A stretch of 7,816 nt of DNA from CATJXY01 sp964623925 (GCA_964623925.1 CAZUVT010000101.1:1-7816), one strand, 5' to 3'; shown: positions 1 through 6,420, counted from the stretch's first letter. Translations and numbers: made by a program. The notes: generated by a model not told the origin, from the sequence alone.

Positions 1-270
1 GGTCCAGAACAATTTGCCTTTTTTCATATAATAGTATTTCTAATGAATGAGATTTAAAATTTAATTTGGACAAATCAGGATCTTATTTTGCTAGGTATTC
101 CAATAAAAAGATGAAATCTCGATCTGTTCGTGATAAAATCTTCTCATAATAAGACAGAAAGAATCTATACTGTTTTATATGATTGTAAACAATCCATTCA
201 ATTTATAAAAAACATTTATAGGATCTTTATTCCTATAAAGTAGAATTGCAGGGGAAAATATAGGAATCAC
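1..270 (-). pseudogene. Possible decayed protein-coding remnant, left-truncated
   Basis: Read on the minus strand, three consecutive segments look like protein but are broken. From 270 to 178 a frame reads VIPIFSPAILLYRNKD... and ends at TAA 177-175. A second frame, open from 202 to 86, reads IEWIVYNHIKQYRFFLSYYE... through RDFIFLLEYLAK and ends at TAA 85-83. The same frame then continues to the window edge as DPDLSKLNFKSHSLEILLYE. The 39-codon central segment has no ATG, GTG or TTG start and no ribosome site, so it is not a convincing intact small gene. One frameshift and one nonsense change would join all three. I recognise no family. Chance open reading in AT-rich DNA remains a real alternative. 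Confidence 0.22.
215..239. repeat. Perfect 9-bp inverted repeat upstream of the NAD fusion gene
   Basis: TTTATAGGA at 215-223 is the exact reverse complement of TCCTATAAA at 231-239, with a 7-base spacer. It lies 65 bases before the start codon. It could be a repressor operator or a small transcript hairpin. There is no T-run after it, so it is not an intrinsic terminator. I do not assign it to a named regulator. Confidence 0.45.
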
Positions 271-303
271 TAATTAAATATTTGACAACTCAGGAGGATC
301 CAA

Positions 304-2847
304 ATGAACAAACTTATTATTTATGGGGGAACTTTTAATCCATGTACACTCGCTCATCTCAATGCCATCAAATGTGCAAAACAAACTCTGGCTGAAGATG
401 GCTCTCAAGTTATCGGGCTTTTTGTACCGACCGGTGATAAATATATCAAGTCCAATAAAATACCTGCAGCCATACGCTGTGAAATGATTGAGAGAATGCT
501 CCGGGAGTTTCAGGATGAATCGATCCGACTCTGCCGATACGAAGTGAACAGCCCTAAACAGCCACGCACACTTCATACTTTAGATCATATTCAAGAACAG
601 GCACCGGATTGGGAAATCTATTTTTTGCTGGGTGCAGATAAACTGGCTCAATTTGATCGTTGGTATAAAGCTGAAGAAATATTAGAGAAATACCATCTGA
701 TCGTATTAAATCGAAATGGAAAAGATCACTCATCCTATAATTTAGATGAGATCTTGCAGTGTGATCTGCTCAATAAATACAGGAATAAAATAGTCATTGC
801 GACAAACACAGATGCTTCTTATGATGAAATTTCTTCAACTTTAATCAGAAATCAATTCTATCATGTATCTGATCCTGTTTTGAAGAAATGGCTTCCGCAT
901 TCAGTCATTGAGTACATTCGAACAAATCATCTCTATCTAAAAAATAAAGAATCTGTTTCTTTAAGAATTGCTTTAGGACAAATGAAAGTCATTCCCGGAA
1001 ATCCTTCCGCAAATTTTGAAAAAATGAAGCAAATGATTGGCCAAGCCAAACAAAACAGAGCCGATATCATTGTATTTCCGGAAATGTGTGTCGGAGGATA
1101 CATGCTTGCAGATAAATGGAATGATGAATCTTTTTGTCACTATCTCATTGAATTCAACGAAAAAATCAGGGATCTCTCCGATGATATCGGGATTATTTGG
1201 GGGAATTTGGATAGTTGGAATGAATTAAGCGGACGAGATGGAAGAAAGTCGAGATTGAACTGCGCGTTTTTTGCACATCATAGAAAATGGTGCAGACATA
1301 AAAAAGATTCTTTCCTTCTAAAACCCGGAAGAGAAATCAAGACATTAAATCCCGATTACCGCTTCTTTGATGACTCACGATATTTTTTATCTTCCATTGA
1401 TGTGAGCCATCAGCTAATGGATCATCCCGATCCTGCCCAGCTGATCGATCCCTTTGTTTTCGAAAAAGACGGCAAAGAATTTTTAATCGGTTTAGAGATC
1501 TGTGAGGATATGTGGTCAAAAGAATACAATAGCGTCAATCCGACTGCCCTACTTACCGAGGCCGGTTGCGATTATATCATCAACATTTCCACTTCTCCTT
1601 GGGACTTGATGAAAGAAGCTTCCCGGCATGAACGGATCTTACAACAAGTCGAGGAATGCGGAAGTTCTTTCTGTCCATTCATTTATGTAAATGCCGTTGG
1701 AATGCAGAATAACGGAAAAAATGTCTTGATGTTGGATGGAGGGAGTTTTACAACAGATAAACATGGTCATCCCACTCTGCTTTGCCGAGATGATTTTGAG
1801 GAAGATCTTCAAATCGCAGATTTTACAAATCCTCAGATTCAGCCGATACAAAATCATCCCGATAAATTGCTTCATTGTTTAGTTCACGCAATCAGAGAAT
1901 TTGATTGCCAGCAATTTCATTCCAAAGTCAAATGGATCATCGGTCTGTCAGGAGGATTAGACAGCAGTATCAATGCGGCTTTGTTGACATTGGCCCTGGG
2001 CCCTGAAAGAATCATCGGTTACAATCTTGCGACAAAGCACAATAGTGAAACCACCAAGAATAATGCCCAATCACTCGCAGAGAGACTCAACATTTCGTTC
2101 AAAAACGGCAACATTGAAAAGATTATCGAGAGTACAATTGAAACATGTAACCTTTACGATTATACCAATCAGGACCTCTCTTCTTTGACACTTGAAAATA
2201 TCCAGGCTCGCATCCGCGGTCACCTCCTCTCAACCTTTGCCCAAATTGAAAATGCAGTCATATGCAACAATGGCAATAAAGTAGAAGTTGCGCTAGGATA
2301 CTGCACCTTATACGGAGATACGATCGGCTGTCTTGCCCCGATCGGTGACTGCACAAAGGTTCAGTTGTTTGAATTGGCTAAATCAATAAATCATCGGTTT
2401 AACAAACAGATCATCCCTGACAATCTCCTTCCTAAAATTGAAAACGAACAAGTCATTTGGGAAATGCCGCCCAGTGCGGAGCTGAAAGATGCCCAGAAAG
2501 ATCCAATGAAATGGTTTTATCACGATTGGCTCATTTCGCAGCTGACAGAATACCCAAGATCCAGTGCAGAGGAGATTCTTTCCATGTATTTGAATGGAAC
2601 TCTTCATCATACTGAAATCGGAAAATGGCTTCATTATTACGGCTTGGATCAAGATCCCGAAGCTTTCATTAAAGATATGGAATGGGTCTTAAGACAGATG
2701 AATCAATCTGTCTTCAAACGGATTCAAATGCCCCCGCTTGTTACCGTCAGTCACGGAAGCTTTGGCTTTGATTACAGAGAAAATCAGTCCGCTTACGAAA
2801 CTACTGAAAAATACGAACAGCTTAAAAGAAAGATTTTAAATCCATAA
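304..2847 (+). CDS. Fused nicotinate-nucleotide adenylyltransferase / glutamine-dependent NAD synthetase
   Basis: The 847-residue protein joins NadD and glutamine-hydrolysing NadE, covering NaMN to NaAD to NAD in the cytoplasm. Residues 1 to about 210 are NadD: GGTFNP at 8-13 with the nucleotidyl-transferase signature as TLAH (15-18), LLGADKL near 108-114, and ISSTLIR at 176-182. A very short linker leads to a nitrilase-type glutaminase (about 219-505). Its catalytic triad is probably Glu260 (FPE), a Lys in HKK (probably Lys334) and Cys400 (EICEDMW). The synthetase domain (about 520-847) has the PP-loop SGGLDSS at 549-555, ENIQARIR at 631-638, NGNKVEVALGY at 656-666, YGD and PPSAELKDAQKD. The start is set by AGGAGG at 292-297, six bases before ATG. 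The gene is monocistronic in appearance, since uppP has its own promoter. NadD and NadE are usually separate proteins of about 200 and 550-650 residues, so the length matches a true fusion. The NadD motif is degenerate (usual form GGTFDPxHxGH), which leaves some doubt about that activity. Confidence 0.93.
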   Translation: MNKLIIYGGTFNPCTLAHLNAIKCAKQTLAEDGSQVIGLFVPTGDKYIKSNKIPAAIRCEMIERMLREFQDESIRLCRYEVNSPKQPRTLHTLDHIQEQAPDWEIYFLLGADKLAQFDRWYKAEEILEKYHLIVLNRNGKDHSSYNLDEILQCDLLNKYRNKIVIATNTDASYDEISSTLIRNQFYHVSDPVLKKWLPHSVIEYIRTNHLYLKNKESVSLRIALGQMKVIPGNPSANFEKMKQMIGQAKQNRADIIVFPEMCVGGYMLADKWNDESFCHYLIEFNEKIRDLSDDIGIIWGNLDSWNELSGRDGRKSRLNCAFFAHHRKWCRHKKDSFLLKPGREIKTLNPDYRFFDDSRYFLSSIDVSHQLMDHPDPAQLIDPFVFEKDGKEFLIGLEICEDMWSKEYNSVNPTALLTEAGCDYIINISTSPWDLMKEASRHERILQQVEECGSSFCPFIYVNAVGMQNNGKNVLMLDGGSFTTDKHGHPTLLCRDDFEEDLQIADFTNPQIQPIQNHPDKLLHCLVHAIREFDCQQFHSKVKWIIGLSGGLDSSINAALLTLALGPERIIGYNLATKHNSETTKNNAQSLAERLNISFKNGNIEKIIESTIETCNLYDYTNQDLSSLTLENIQARIRGHLLSTFAQIENAVICNNGNKVEVALGYCTLYGDTIGCLAPIGDCTKVQLFELAKSINHRFNKQIIPDNLLPKIENEQVIWEMPPSAELKDAQKDPMKWFYHDWLISQLTEYPRSSAEEILSMYLNGTLHHTEIGKWLHYYGLDQDPEAFIKDMEWVLRQMNQSVFKRIQMPPLVTVSHGSFGFDYRENQSAYETTEKYEQLKRKILNP

Positions 2848-2889
2848 GGCCCATCATTTTTATCTGAATAAAATGAAATTTATTTTATA

Positions 2890-2919
2890 TTGACATATTC
2901 TATGTTCAGTCTTTATAAT
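2890..2919 (+). promoter_or_regulatory. Promoter of uppP
   Basis: TTGACA at 2890-2895 and TATAAT at 2914-2919 are perfect consensus hexamers separated by 18 bases. Transcription would start near 2926 and give a leader of about 70 bases. A 10-bp palindrome, TTCAATTGAA, lies in that leader at 2941-2950; its role is unknown. Confidence 0.8.
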
Positions 2920-2995
2920 TTTACAGAATAAAAATTTAGTTTCAATTGAATTATTTTGAATCAAGATCAATAGAATAAATCGTAAGGAGAATATT

Positions 2996-3817
2996 ATGTT
3001 TGAGATTTTAAAAACTATTTTATATGGAATCGTTCAAGGCATTAGCGAATGGTTGCCCATCAGTTCAACCGGTCATATGCTGCTTCTGAATCAATTCTGT
3101 CCATTATTTGTATTCGAAAATGAACTGAACAATGAAACTTTCTTTAATTTATTTTTAGTCGTTATTCAATTTGGATCCATCCTCGCAGTCATCGTCTTAT
3201 TTTTCAATAAACTATGGCCCTTTAAAGCGGATAAAAAAGAGGCAAAGAATGTACTTATTCTTTGGTCAAAAGTTTTGATCGGCATCATTCCTGCCGGAAT
3301 AGCCGGAATACTCTTGGATGATATGATCGATGCATATTTTCACGGTCCTCTCATTATCGCCATCACTTTAATTCTATATGGTATCCTCTTCTTTTTCATC
3401 GATGAAAAAAAAGGTTTAAAAAATACCCGCTCATTGCAACAGCTATCCTATAAGACGGCTTTTCTAATCGGTTGCTTTCAAATGCTCGCCTTGATTCCCG
3501 GCACGTCAAGAAGCGGTGCCACGATTTTGGGTGGACTTATTTTAGGATGCACGAGAGCCGTTGCTTCCGAATTCAGCTTCTTTTTAGCAATCCCTGTCAT
3601 GGCTGGGGCAAGTCTTTTAAAGTTGCTTAAGGCAAAGCTTGTATTTAATTTGTTTTCCATCATGATCTTATTATTAGGAACCTTTATTTCCTTTCTGGTC
3701 AGCTTATTCGCCATACGCTTTCTGATGAATTATGTGCGCACTCACACGTTTAAAGTATTTGGTGTATATCGAATCGTACTCGGCATTTTGATCCTGACCA
3801 TTCTTTTCTTTAATTAA
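2996..3817 (+). CDS. uppP: Undecaprenyl-diphosphatase UppP (BacA family)
   Basis: This integral membrane enzyme removes a phosphate from undecaprenyl diphosphate to regenerate the lipid carrier for peptidoglycan and other wall polymers. Overexpression of family members gives bacitracin resistance. The 273-residue length is typical. The first active-site motif is QGISEWLPISSTGH at residues 14-27 (Glu18, His27 are the expected functional residues). The second is PGTSRSG at 168-174 with the essential Arg172, followed by a glycine-rich stretch. Several hydrophobic helices cover most of the chain. AAGGAG at 2984-2989 lies six bases before the ATG. The gene has its own consensus promoter and ends one base before a hairpin terminator. 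It is convergent with a PAP2 phosphatase that may act on the same substrate. Confidence 0.96.
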   Translation: MFEILKTILYGIVQGISEWLPISSTGHMLLLNQFCPLFVFENELNNETFFNLFLVVIQFGSILAVIVLFFNKLWPFKADKKEAKNVLILWSKVLIGIIPAGIAGILLDDMIDAYFHGPLIIAITLILYGILFFFIDEKKGLKNTRSLQQLSYKTAFLIGCFQMLALIPGTSRSGATILGGLILGCTRAVASEFSFFLAIPVMAGASLLKLLKAKLVFNLFSIMILLLGTFISFLVSLFAIRFLMNYVRTHTFKVFGVYRIVLGILILTILFFN

Positions 3818-3857
3818 AAAAACTAAGGATCTTCTGCTATAGCAATCCTTAGTTTTT
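3818..3857. terminator. Bidirectional intrinsic terminator between uppP and the PAP2 gene
   Basis: The arms at 3818-3830 (AAAAACTAAGGAT) and 3845-3857 are exact reverse complements, 13 bp. The A/T ends give a U-run in both directions. The interior contains the palindrome TGCTATAGCA (3835-3844), which can form an extra stem-loop on top. The hairpin begins directly after the uppP stop codon and ends nine bases before the stop codon of the opposing gene, so it serves both. Confidence 0.9.
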
Positions 3858-3866
3858 ATTATTTCT

Positions 3867-4388
3867 TTAAGACAGATGATCTGCATAACAGCACACACCC
3901 TTCCCAATCAAAGTACCCAATATCGCTCCGCATAAAATATCGCTTGGATAATGAACATTCAGATAGATCCTTGAAAAAGCAATGCAGGCAGCAAGAAGAT
4001 ACCCAACCCTTTTTTTCGCCGACAATTTTTCTGAGAAAACCGTTGCCGCACAAAACGAGGAACTCGAATGTCCGGATGGAAAAGAATATCCCGTCGGAAG
4101 ATTCCATGCATGCGTAATCAAATCTGCATCCGTTATAAAAGGACGAGATCGTTTAATCAGATTTTTAAGAATTTTTGAGCACAATCCATGATTGACCAGC
4201 AAAGCTAAAGCTAAGATCAGTATTAATTTGTATTTCTTATTTACAAATGAATAAATGATTGCGATCAAAAACCAGATCAATGCCATTTCGCCAAGACAGG
4301 AGAAAAAATTCATGATCCAGTCAAGAAAAGGACAACTGAGATTCTGTTGAATAAATTCTAAAATAAGCATATCAAATTTTTCAATCAT
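3867..4388 (-). CDS. PAP2-family membrane phosphatase (undecaprenyl-diphosphatase/PgpB-like candidate)
   Basis: The 173-residue membrane protein has the complete PAP2 (type 2 phosphatidic acid phosphatase) signature. Motif 1, KX6RP, is Lys75 to Arg82-Pro83. Motif 2 is PSGH at 104-107 with His107. Motif 3 is SRIYLNVHYPSD at 139-150, with Arg140, the nucleophile His146 and Asp150. Hydrophobic helices lie around 24-49, 52-70, 108-118, 127-139 and 151-166, placing the active site at the outer membrane face as in BcrC and PgpB. Substrates in the family include undecaprenyl diphosphate, phosphatidylglycerophosphate and phosphatidic acid, and the sequence alone does not decide between them. Its tail-to-tail position with uppP makes undecaprenyl diphosphate attractive but is only context. 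AGGAGG (4394-4399 on the complement) lies five bases before the ATG. Its promoter is unclear and must overlap the divergent tRNA promoter region. Confidence 0.9.
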   Translation of the reverse strand: MIEKFDMLILEFIQQNLSCPFLDWIMNFFSCLGEMALIWFLIAIIYSFVNKKYKLILILALALLVNHGLCSKILKNLIKRSRPFITDADLITHAWNLPTGYSFPSGHSSSSFCAATVFSEKLSAKKRVGYLLAACIAFSRIYLNVHYPSDILCGAILGTLIGKGVCCYADHLS

Positions 4389-4405
4389 AAATTCCTCCTA
4401 AAACT

Positions 4406-4434
4406 TTGACAAACATAGTTCGTTTATGTATAAT
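4406..4434 (+). promoter_or_regulatory. Perfect-consensus promoter of tRNA-Ser
   Basis: TTGACA (4406-4411) and TATAAT (4429-4434) are separated by exactly 17 bases, the ideal sigma-A arrangement. The tRNA begins 18 bases after the -10 box. Such strength is usual for stable RNA genes. The promoter sits only about 18 bases from the start codon of the divergent PAP2 gene. Confidence 0.9.
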
Positions 4435-4452
4435 AATTCAGTACCTATCAAT

Positions 4453-4540
4453 GGAGCATTGGCCGAGTGGTTTAAGGCACCATCTTGGAAAGGTGGCGAA
4501 GTGAAAGCTTCCGTGCGTTCGAATCGCATGTGCTCCGCCA
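4453..4540 (+). tRNA. tRNA-Ser (anticodon GGA)
   Basis: The 88-base gene folds as a class II tRNA. The acceptor arm GGAGCAT (4453-4459) pairs with GTGCTCC (4530-4536), followed by discriminator G and an encoded CCA. The D region GGCCGAGTGGTTTAAGGC is typical of tRNA-Ser. The anticodon stem CCATC/GGTGG encloses the loop TTGGAAA, giving anticodon GGA for UCC and UCU codons. The long variable arm GAAG...CTTC, expected for serine tRNAs, is present. The T arm GTGCG-TTCGAAT-CGCAT is intact. It appears to be a single-gene transcript between its own promoter and terminator. Confidence 0.97.
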
Positions 4541-4551
4541 TGATGAATGAC

Positions 4552-4580
4552 AAGTTCTTTTACAAGAACTTTTTTCTTTT
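4552..4580 (+). terminator. Intrinsic terminator of tRNA-Ser
   Basis: AAGTTCTT (4552-4559) pairs perfectly with AAGAACTT (4564-4571) around the loop TTAC. It is followed on the plus strand by six T (4570-4575), C and four more T. The opposite strand has no T-run, so this one is specific to the tRNA. Confidence 0.85.
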
Positions 4581-4585
4581 ATAAA

Positions 4586-4654
4586 CTAAAAGCTCAAAGA
4601 ATACTTTGAGCTTTTTGCTTCGATCCTTTCCAGTTGACTTTGAAATCTTGTCAT
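4586..4654 (-). CDS. Candidate 22-residue small protein after rimO
   Basis: A minus-strand frame begins at ATG 4654, reads MTRFQSQLERIEAKS... and ends at TAG 4588-4586. AGGGGA (4669-4664) lies nine bases upstream, a plausible ribosome site. An in-frame ATG at 4675 could add seven residues but has a poorer site. An extended -10 element lies upstream at 4709-4701. The last nine codons and the stop run through the hairpin at 4588-4615, so the frame could equally be accidental. No family is recognised. The residues before the hairpin are charged and could form a short helix. Confidence 0.2.
   Translation of the reverse strand: MTRFQSQLERIEAKSSKYSLSF
4588..4616. terminator. Hairpin terminator at the tRNA-Ser / rimO junction
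   Basis: AAAAGCTCAAAG (4588-4599) is the exact reverse complement of 4604-4615, giving a 12-bp stem and a 4-base loop. On the minus strand the stem ends in TTTT followed by AGTTTAT, a moderate U-tract. On the plus strand it ends in five T. It probably terminates the rimO operon, 126 bases after the rimO stop, and may back up the tRNA terminator. Confidence 0.7.
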
Positions 4655-4700
4655 TTGAATGATTCCCCTATCCATTTCTTTTCAACGCTTTCTCTCTTGA

Positions 4701-4709
4701 ATTATATCA
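4701..4709 (-). promoter_or_regulatory. Possible extended -10 promoter downstream of rimO
   Basis: On the minus strand 4709-4701 reads TGATATAAT, a TGnTATAAT extended -10 element. No good -35 box is visible at the proper distance, which such promoters can tolerate. Initiation near 4694 would give an RNA of about 110 bases ending at the hairpin at 4588-4615. Confidence 0.3.
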
Positions 4710-4741
4710 TAATATCAATAAGACTGAGAATGAATTAAATG

Positions 4742-6046
4742 CTAAAAGCCGACAAAATCTCCTATCAAATCATGACTGATTGCAGATTTAATCTTTACTT
4801 GAACAAAGCTGCCACAAGCAATATTTTCCCTGCTGTGGAAAATCACTTCTCCATCTACTCCATCCGGGGCACTGAAAATACTTCTGCCCTTGTATTGATG
4901 CGTTAGACTGTCATGTTTTTCAACAAGGACTTCCAAGGTTTTCTCAATCAGTTTTTCGCTGTTTTGCTGGGCAATTTTCTCTTGCAGGGACATCAAGATT
5001 TGAAGACGCTCTTCTTTTACCTCTTCATCGATCTGTTCATCCATTTCATACCCCTTCGTTCCTTCTTCCAAGGAATAAGTGAAGGCACCTAGCCGATCCC
5101 ACTTGACATCTTTGACAAACTCTAACATCTCATTGAAGTCTTCCTCTGTCTCATGCGGGAATCCGACAATCATCGTGGTGCGAAGAACCGGCATCTCATA
5201 ATGTTCTCTGATCAACGAAATCGTCCGTAAGATACTTTCCTTAGATCCTCTCCGATTCATCAGTGTCAGCATCTTATCATTTCCATGCTGTACAGGAATA
5301 TCAAAATACGGGAGCACCTTATCCAACTTCTTCATTTCCACGACGAGCTCATCATCGATTTCATCCGGATACATATATAAAATACGGATCCAATGCAAGC
5401 CCTCGATCTGATTGATTTCCTTTAACAGATCCAGCAATCTTCTTTTTCCATAATTGTCTGTTCCATACCGCGTCGTATCTTGCGCAATCAAAACAAGCTC
5501 TTTCACGCCTCTTTGTGCTAAAAGCTTAGCCTGATCAACCAACTCTTCCATGCAAACGCTTCGATAGCCTCCACGGATAAGTGGAATCGCACAGTAAGAA
5601 CAGCGATTATCGCAACCATCCGCAATCTTTAAATAAGCCATCCACGGATAAGAAGATAAAACACGATCCTCTTTTCCATAGACATGATTGATCTTTTCCC
5701 CCAAAATCTCACTTAAGATCTCACCCAAATGAGGATACTCGTCAATGCTGATAAAGCGATCGACCTCTGGAATCTCTTCGATCAATTCTTTTTTATAGCG
5801 TTGCGGAAGACATCCGGTGACGATCAGCTTTCTGCAATTAAGCTCTTTATATTCCGCCATTTCCAAGATCGTATTAATTGCTTCTTCTTTCGCGGAGGTT
5901 ATAAATCCGCAAGTATTAATAATGATTGCCTCTGCAATTTTCGGATCAGAAACGATCTGATGACCACTTGCTTTCAGAAGTCCCATCATCTGTTCACTGT
6001 CCACTAGATTTTTACAGCATCCCAATGAAATAAATCCGATTTTCAT
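4742..6046 (-). CDS. rimO: Ribosomal protein S12 methylthiotransferase RimO
   Basis: RimO is a radical-SAM enzyme that adds a methylthio group to a conserved aspartate of ribosomal protein S12. The 434-residue length is usual. The N-terminal UPF0004 domain (about 1-115) carries the three cysteines that bind an auxiliary iron-sulfur cluster: Cys10 (SLGCCKNLVDSE), Cys46 (INTCGFI) and Cys79 (GCLPQRY). The radical-SAM CxxxCxxC motif is at Cys145, Cys149 and Cys152. A TRAM domain closes the protein (about 368-434) with the RimO-like APDGVDGEV stretch. The GCLPQRY and INTCGFI signatures favour RimO over the tRNA enzyme MiaB. Position 11 is Cys where GCPKN is usual. A G-rich ribosome site (6055-6060) lies eight bases before the ATG and overlaps the stop codon of the upstream gene by two bases, so the two are co-transcribed and probably translationally coupled. 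Confidence 0.95.
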   Translation of the reverse strand: MKIGFISLGCCKNLVDSEQMMGLLKASGHQIVSDPKIAEAIIINTCGFITSAKEEAINTILEMAEYKELNCRKLIVTGCLPQRYKKELIEEIPEVDRFISIDEYPHLGEILSEILGEKINHVYGKEDRVLSSYPWMAYLKIADGCDNRCSYCAIPLIRGGYRSVCMEELVDQAKLLAQRGVKELVLIAQDTTRYGTDNYGKRRLLDLLKEINQIEGLHWIRILYMYPDEIDDELVVEMKKLDKVLPYFDIPVQHGNDKMLTLMNRRGSKESILRTISLIREHYEMPVLRTTMIVGFPHETEEDFNEMLEFVKDVKWDRLGAFTYSLEEGTKGYEMDEQIDEEVKEERLQILMSLQEKIAQQNSEKLIEKTLEVLVEKHDSLTHQYKGRSIFSAPDGVDGEVIFHSRENIACGSFVQVKIKSAISHDLIGDFVGF

Positions 6047-6058
6047 GATTCCATCCCC

Positions 6059-6412
6059 CTAATCAAAAAATGCCCATCCGCAATAGATATACACCATATA
6101 GACAACAAAACCATTGATCCCAAAAAAATCAAATACAGATTTGATTGCCGGAAACACAACATATCCCAAATCCCAACATACAAAAAACAGCAGGATAAAA
6201 GAAAGCAACACTTTTTTCAGCCAGCTTTCATAACGGCTTCTTTTCTTAATGTTTAAGCTTAGTCCAAAACAAAACAGACATAATGCGATCACAATCGCAA
6301 CAAGCTCTGTTGAAAAGGCTCCGCGAATATATGTTCTGATCAAGCGTACCAACAAGCTGGATACGACCATGATGATAAATGGCAATGCGTAACGATGGTA
6401 AAAATCTTTCAT
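6059..6412 (-). CDS. Small membrane protein of unknown function, rimO operon leader gene
   Basis: I do not recognise this 117-residue protein. It shows four hydrophobic segments, around residues 8-24, 36-53, 66-89 and 100-114, separated by basic loops such as KKRSRYESWLKK (56-67). No signal peptide or enzymatic motif is visible. The start is chosen as ATG at 6412 because GGAG (6421-6424) lies eight bases upstream. A GTG at 6421 would lengthen the protein by three residues, but its G is part of that ribosome site, so it cannot be served by it. The gene is first in a two-gene operon. Its stop codon TAG (6061-6059) touches the ribosome site of rimO and leaves only 12 bases to the rimO ATG. The coupling suggests co-expression, not necessarily shared function. 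Confidence 0.75.
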   Translation of the reverse strand: MKDFYHRYALPFIIMVVSSLLVRLIRTYIRGAFSTELVAIVIALCLFCFGLSLNIKKRSRYESWLKKVLLSFILLFFVCWDLGYVVFPAIKSVFDFFGINGFVVYMVYIYCGWAFFD

Positions 6413-6420
6413 TTTTCTCA

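Larger units (their letters stand above)
1..303. other. Left-edge intergenic region upstream of the NAD fusion gene
   Basis: This AT-rich stretch of about 300 bases has no intact gene that I can support. It holds broken minus-strand reading segments (described separately), a 9-bp inverted repeat at 215-239, and the AGGAGG ribosome site (292-297) of the following gene. I could not find a convincing promoter for that gene. The best guess is TTGTAA at 183-188 with TATAAA at 204-209, but the 15-base spacing is short. A plus-strand frame open from the left edge ends at TAA 55-57 and is too short to interpret. Confidence 0.5.

Noticed and set aside
1..57. Plus-strand frame open from the left edge to TAA 55-57 as the end of an upstream gene
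   Set aside because: Only 18 residues are visible, with no recognisable motif and no terminator after it. The minus-strand reading of the same bases looks more protein-like.
282..287. TTGACA just before the NAD fusion gene as its -35 box
   Set aside because: The matching -10 would fall inside the coding sequence, after the start codon and the ribosome site, so it cannot drive this gene.
1037..1228. Second plus-strand frame inside the glutaminase domain
   Set aside because: It lies inside the fusion gene in another frame, where the fusion gene shows strong family motifs.
2868..2888. ATAAAAT...ATTTTAT hairpin after the NAD fusion gene as a terminator
   Set aside because: The stem is seven A/T pairs only, with no GC clamp, so it is too weak to call a terminator.
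3982..4191. Plus-strand frame of 69 codons opposite the PAP2 gene
   Set aside because: It lies fully antisense to the well-supported PAP2 motifs, and its sequence has no recognisable features. It is a shadow frame.
4453..4620. Integration site or mobile element at the tRNA-Ser gene
   Set aside because: The tRNA is complete, and no duplicated 3' end, integrase or insertion-sequence ends are visible in the window.
5729..6007. Plus-strand frame of 92 codons opposite rimO
   Set aside because: It is antisense to the conserved rimO N-terminal domain and has no family-like sequence.
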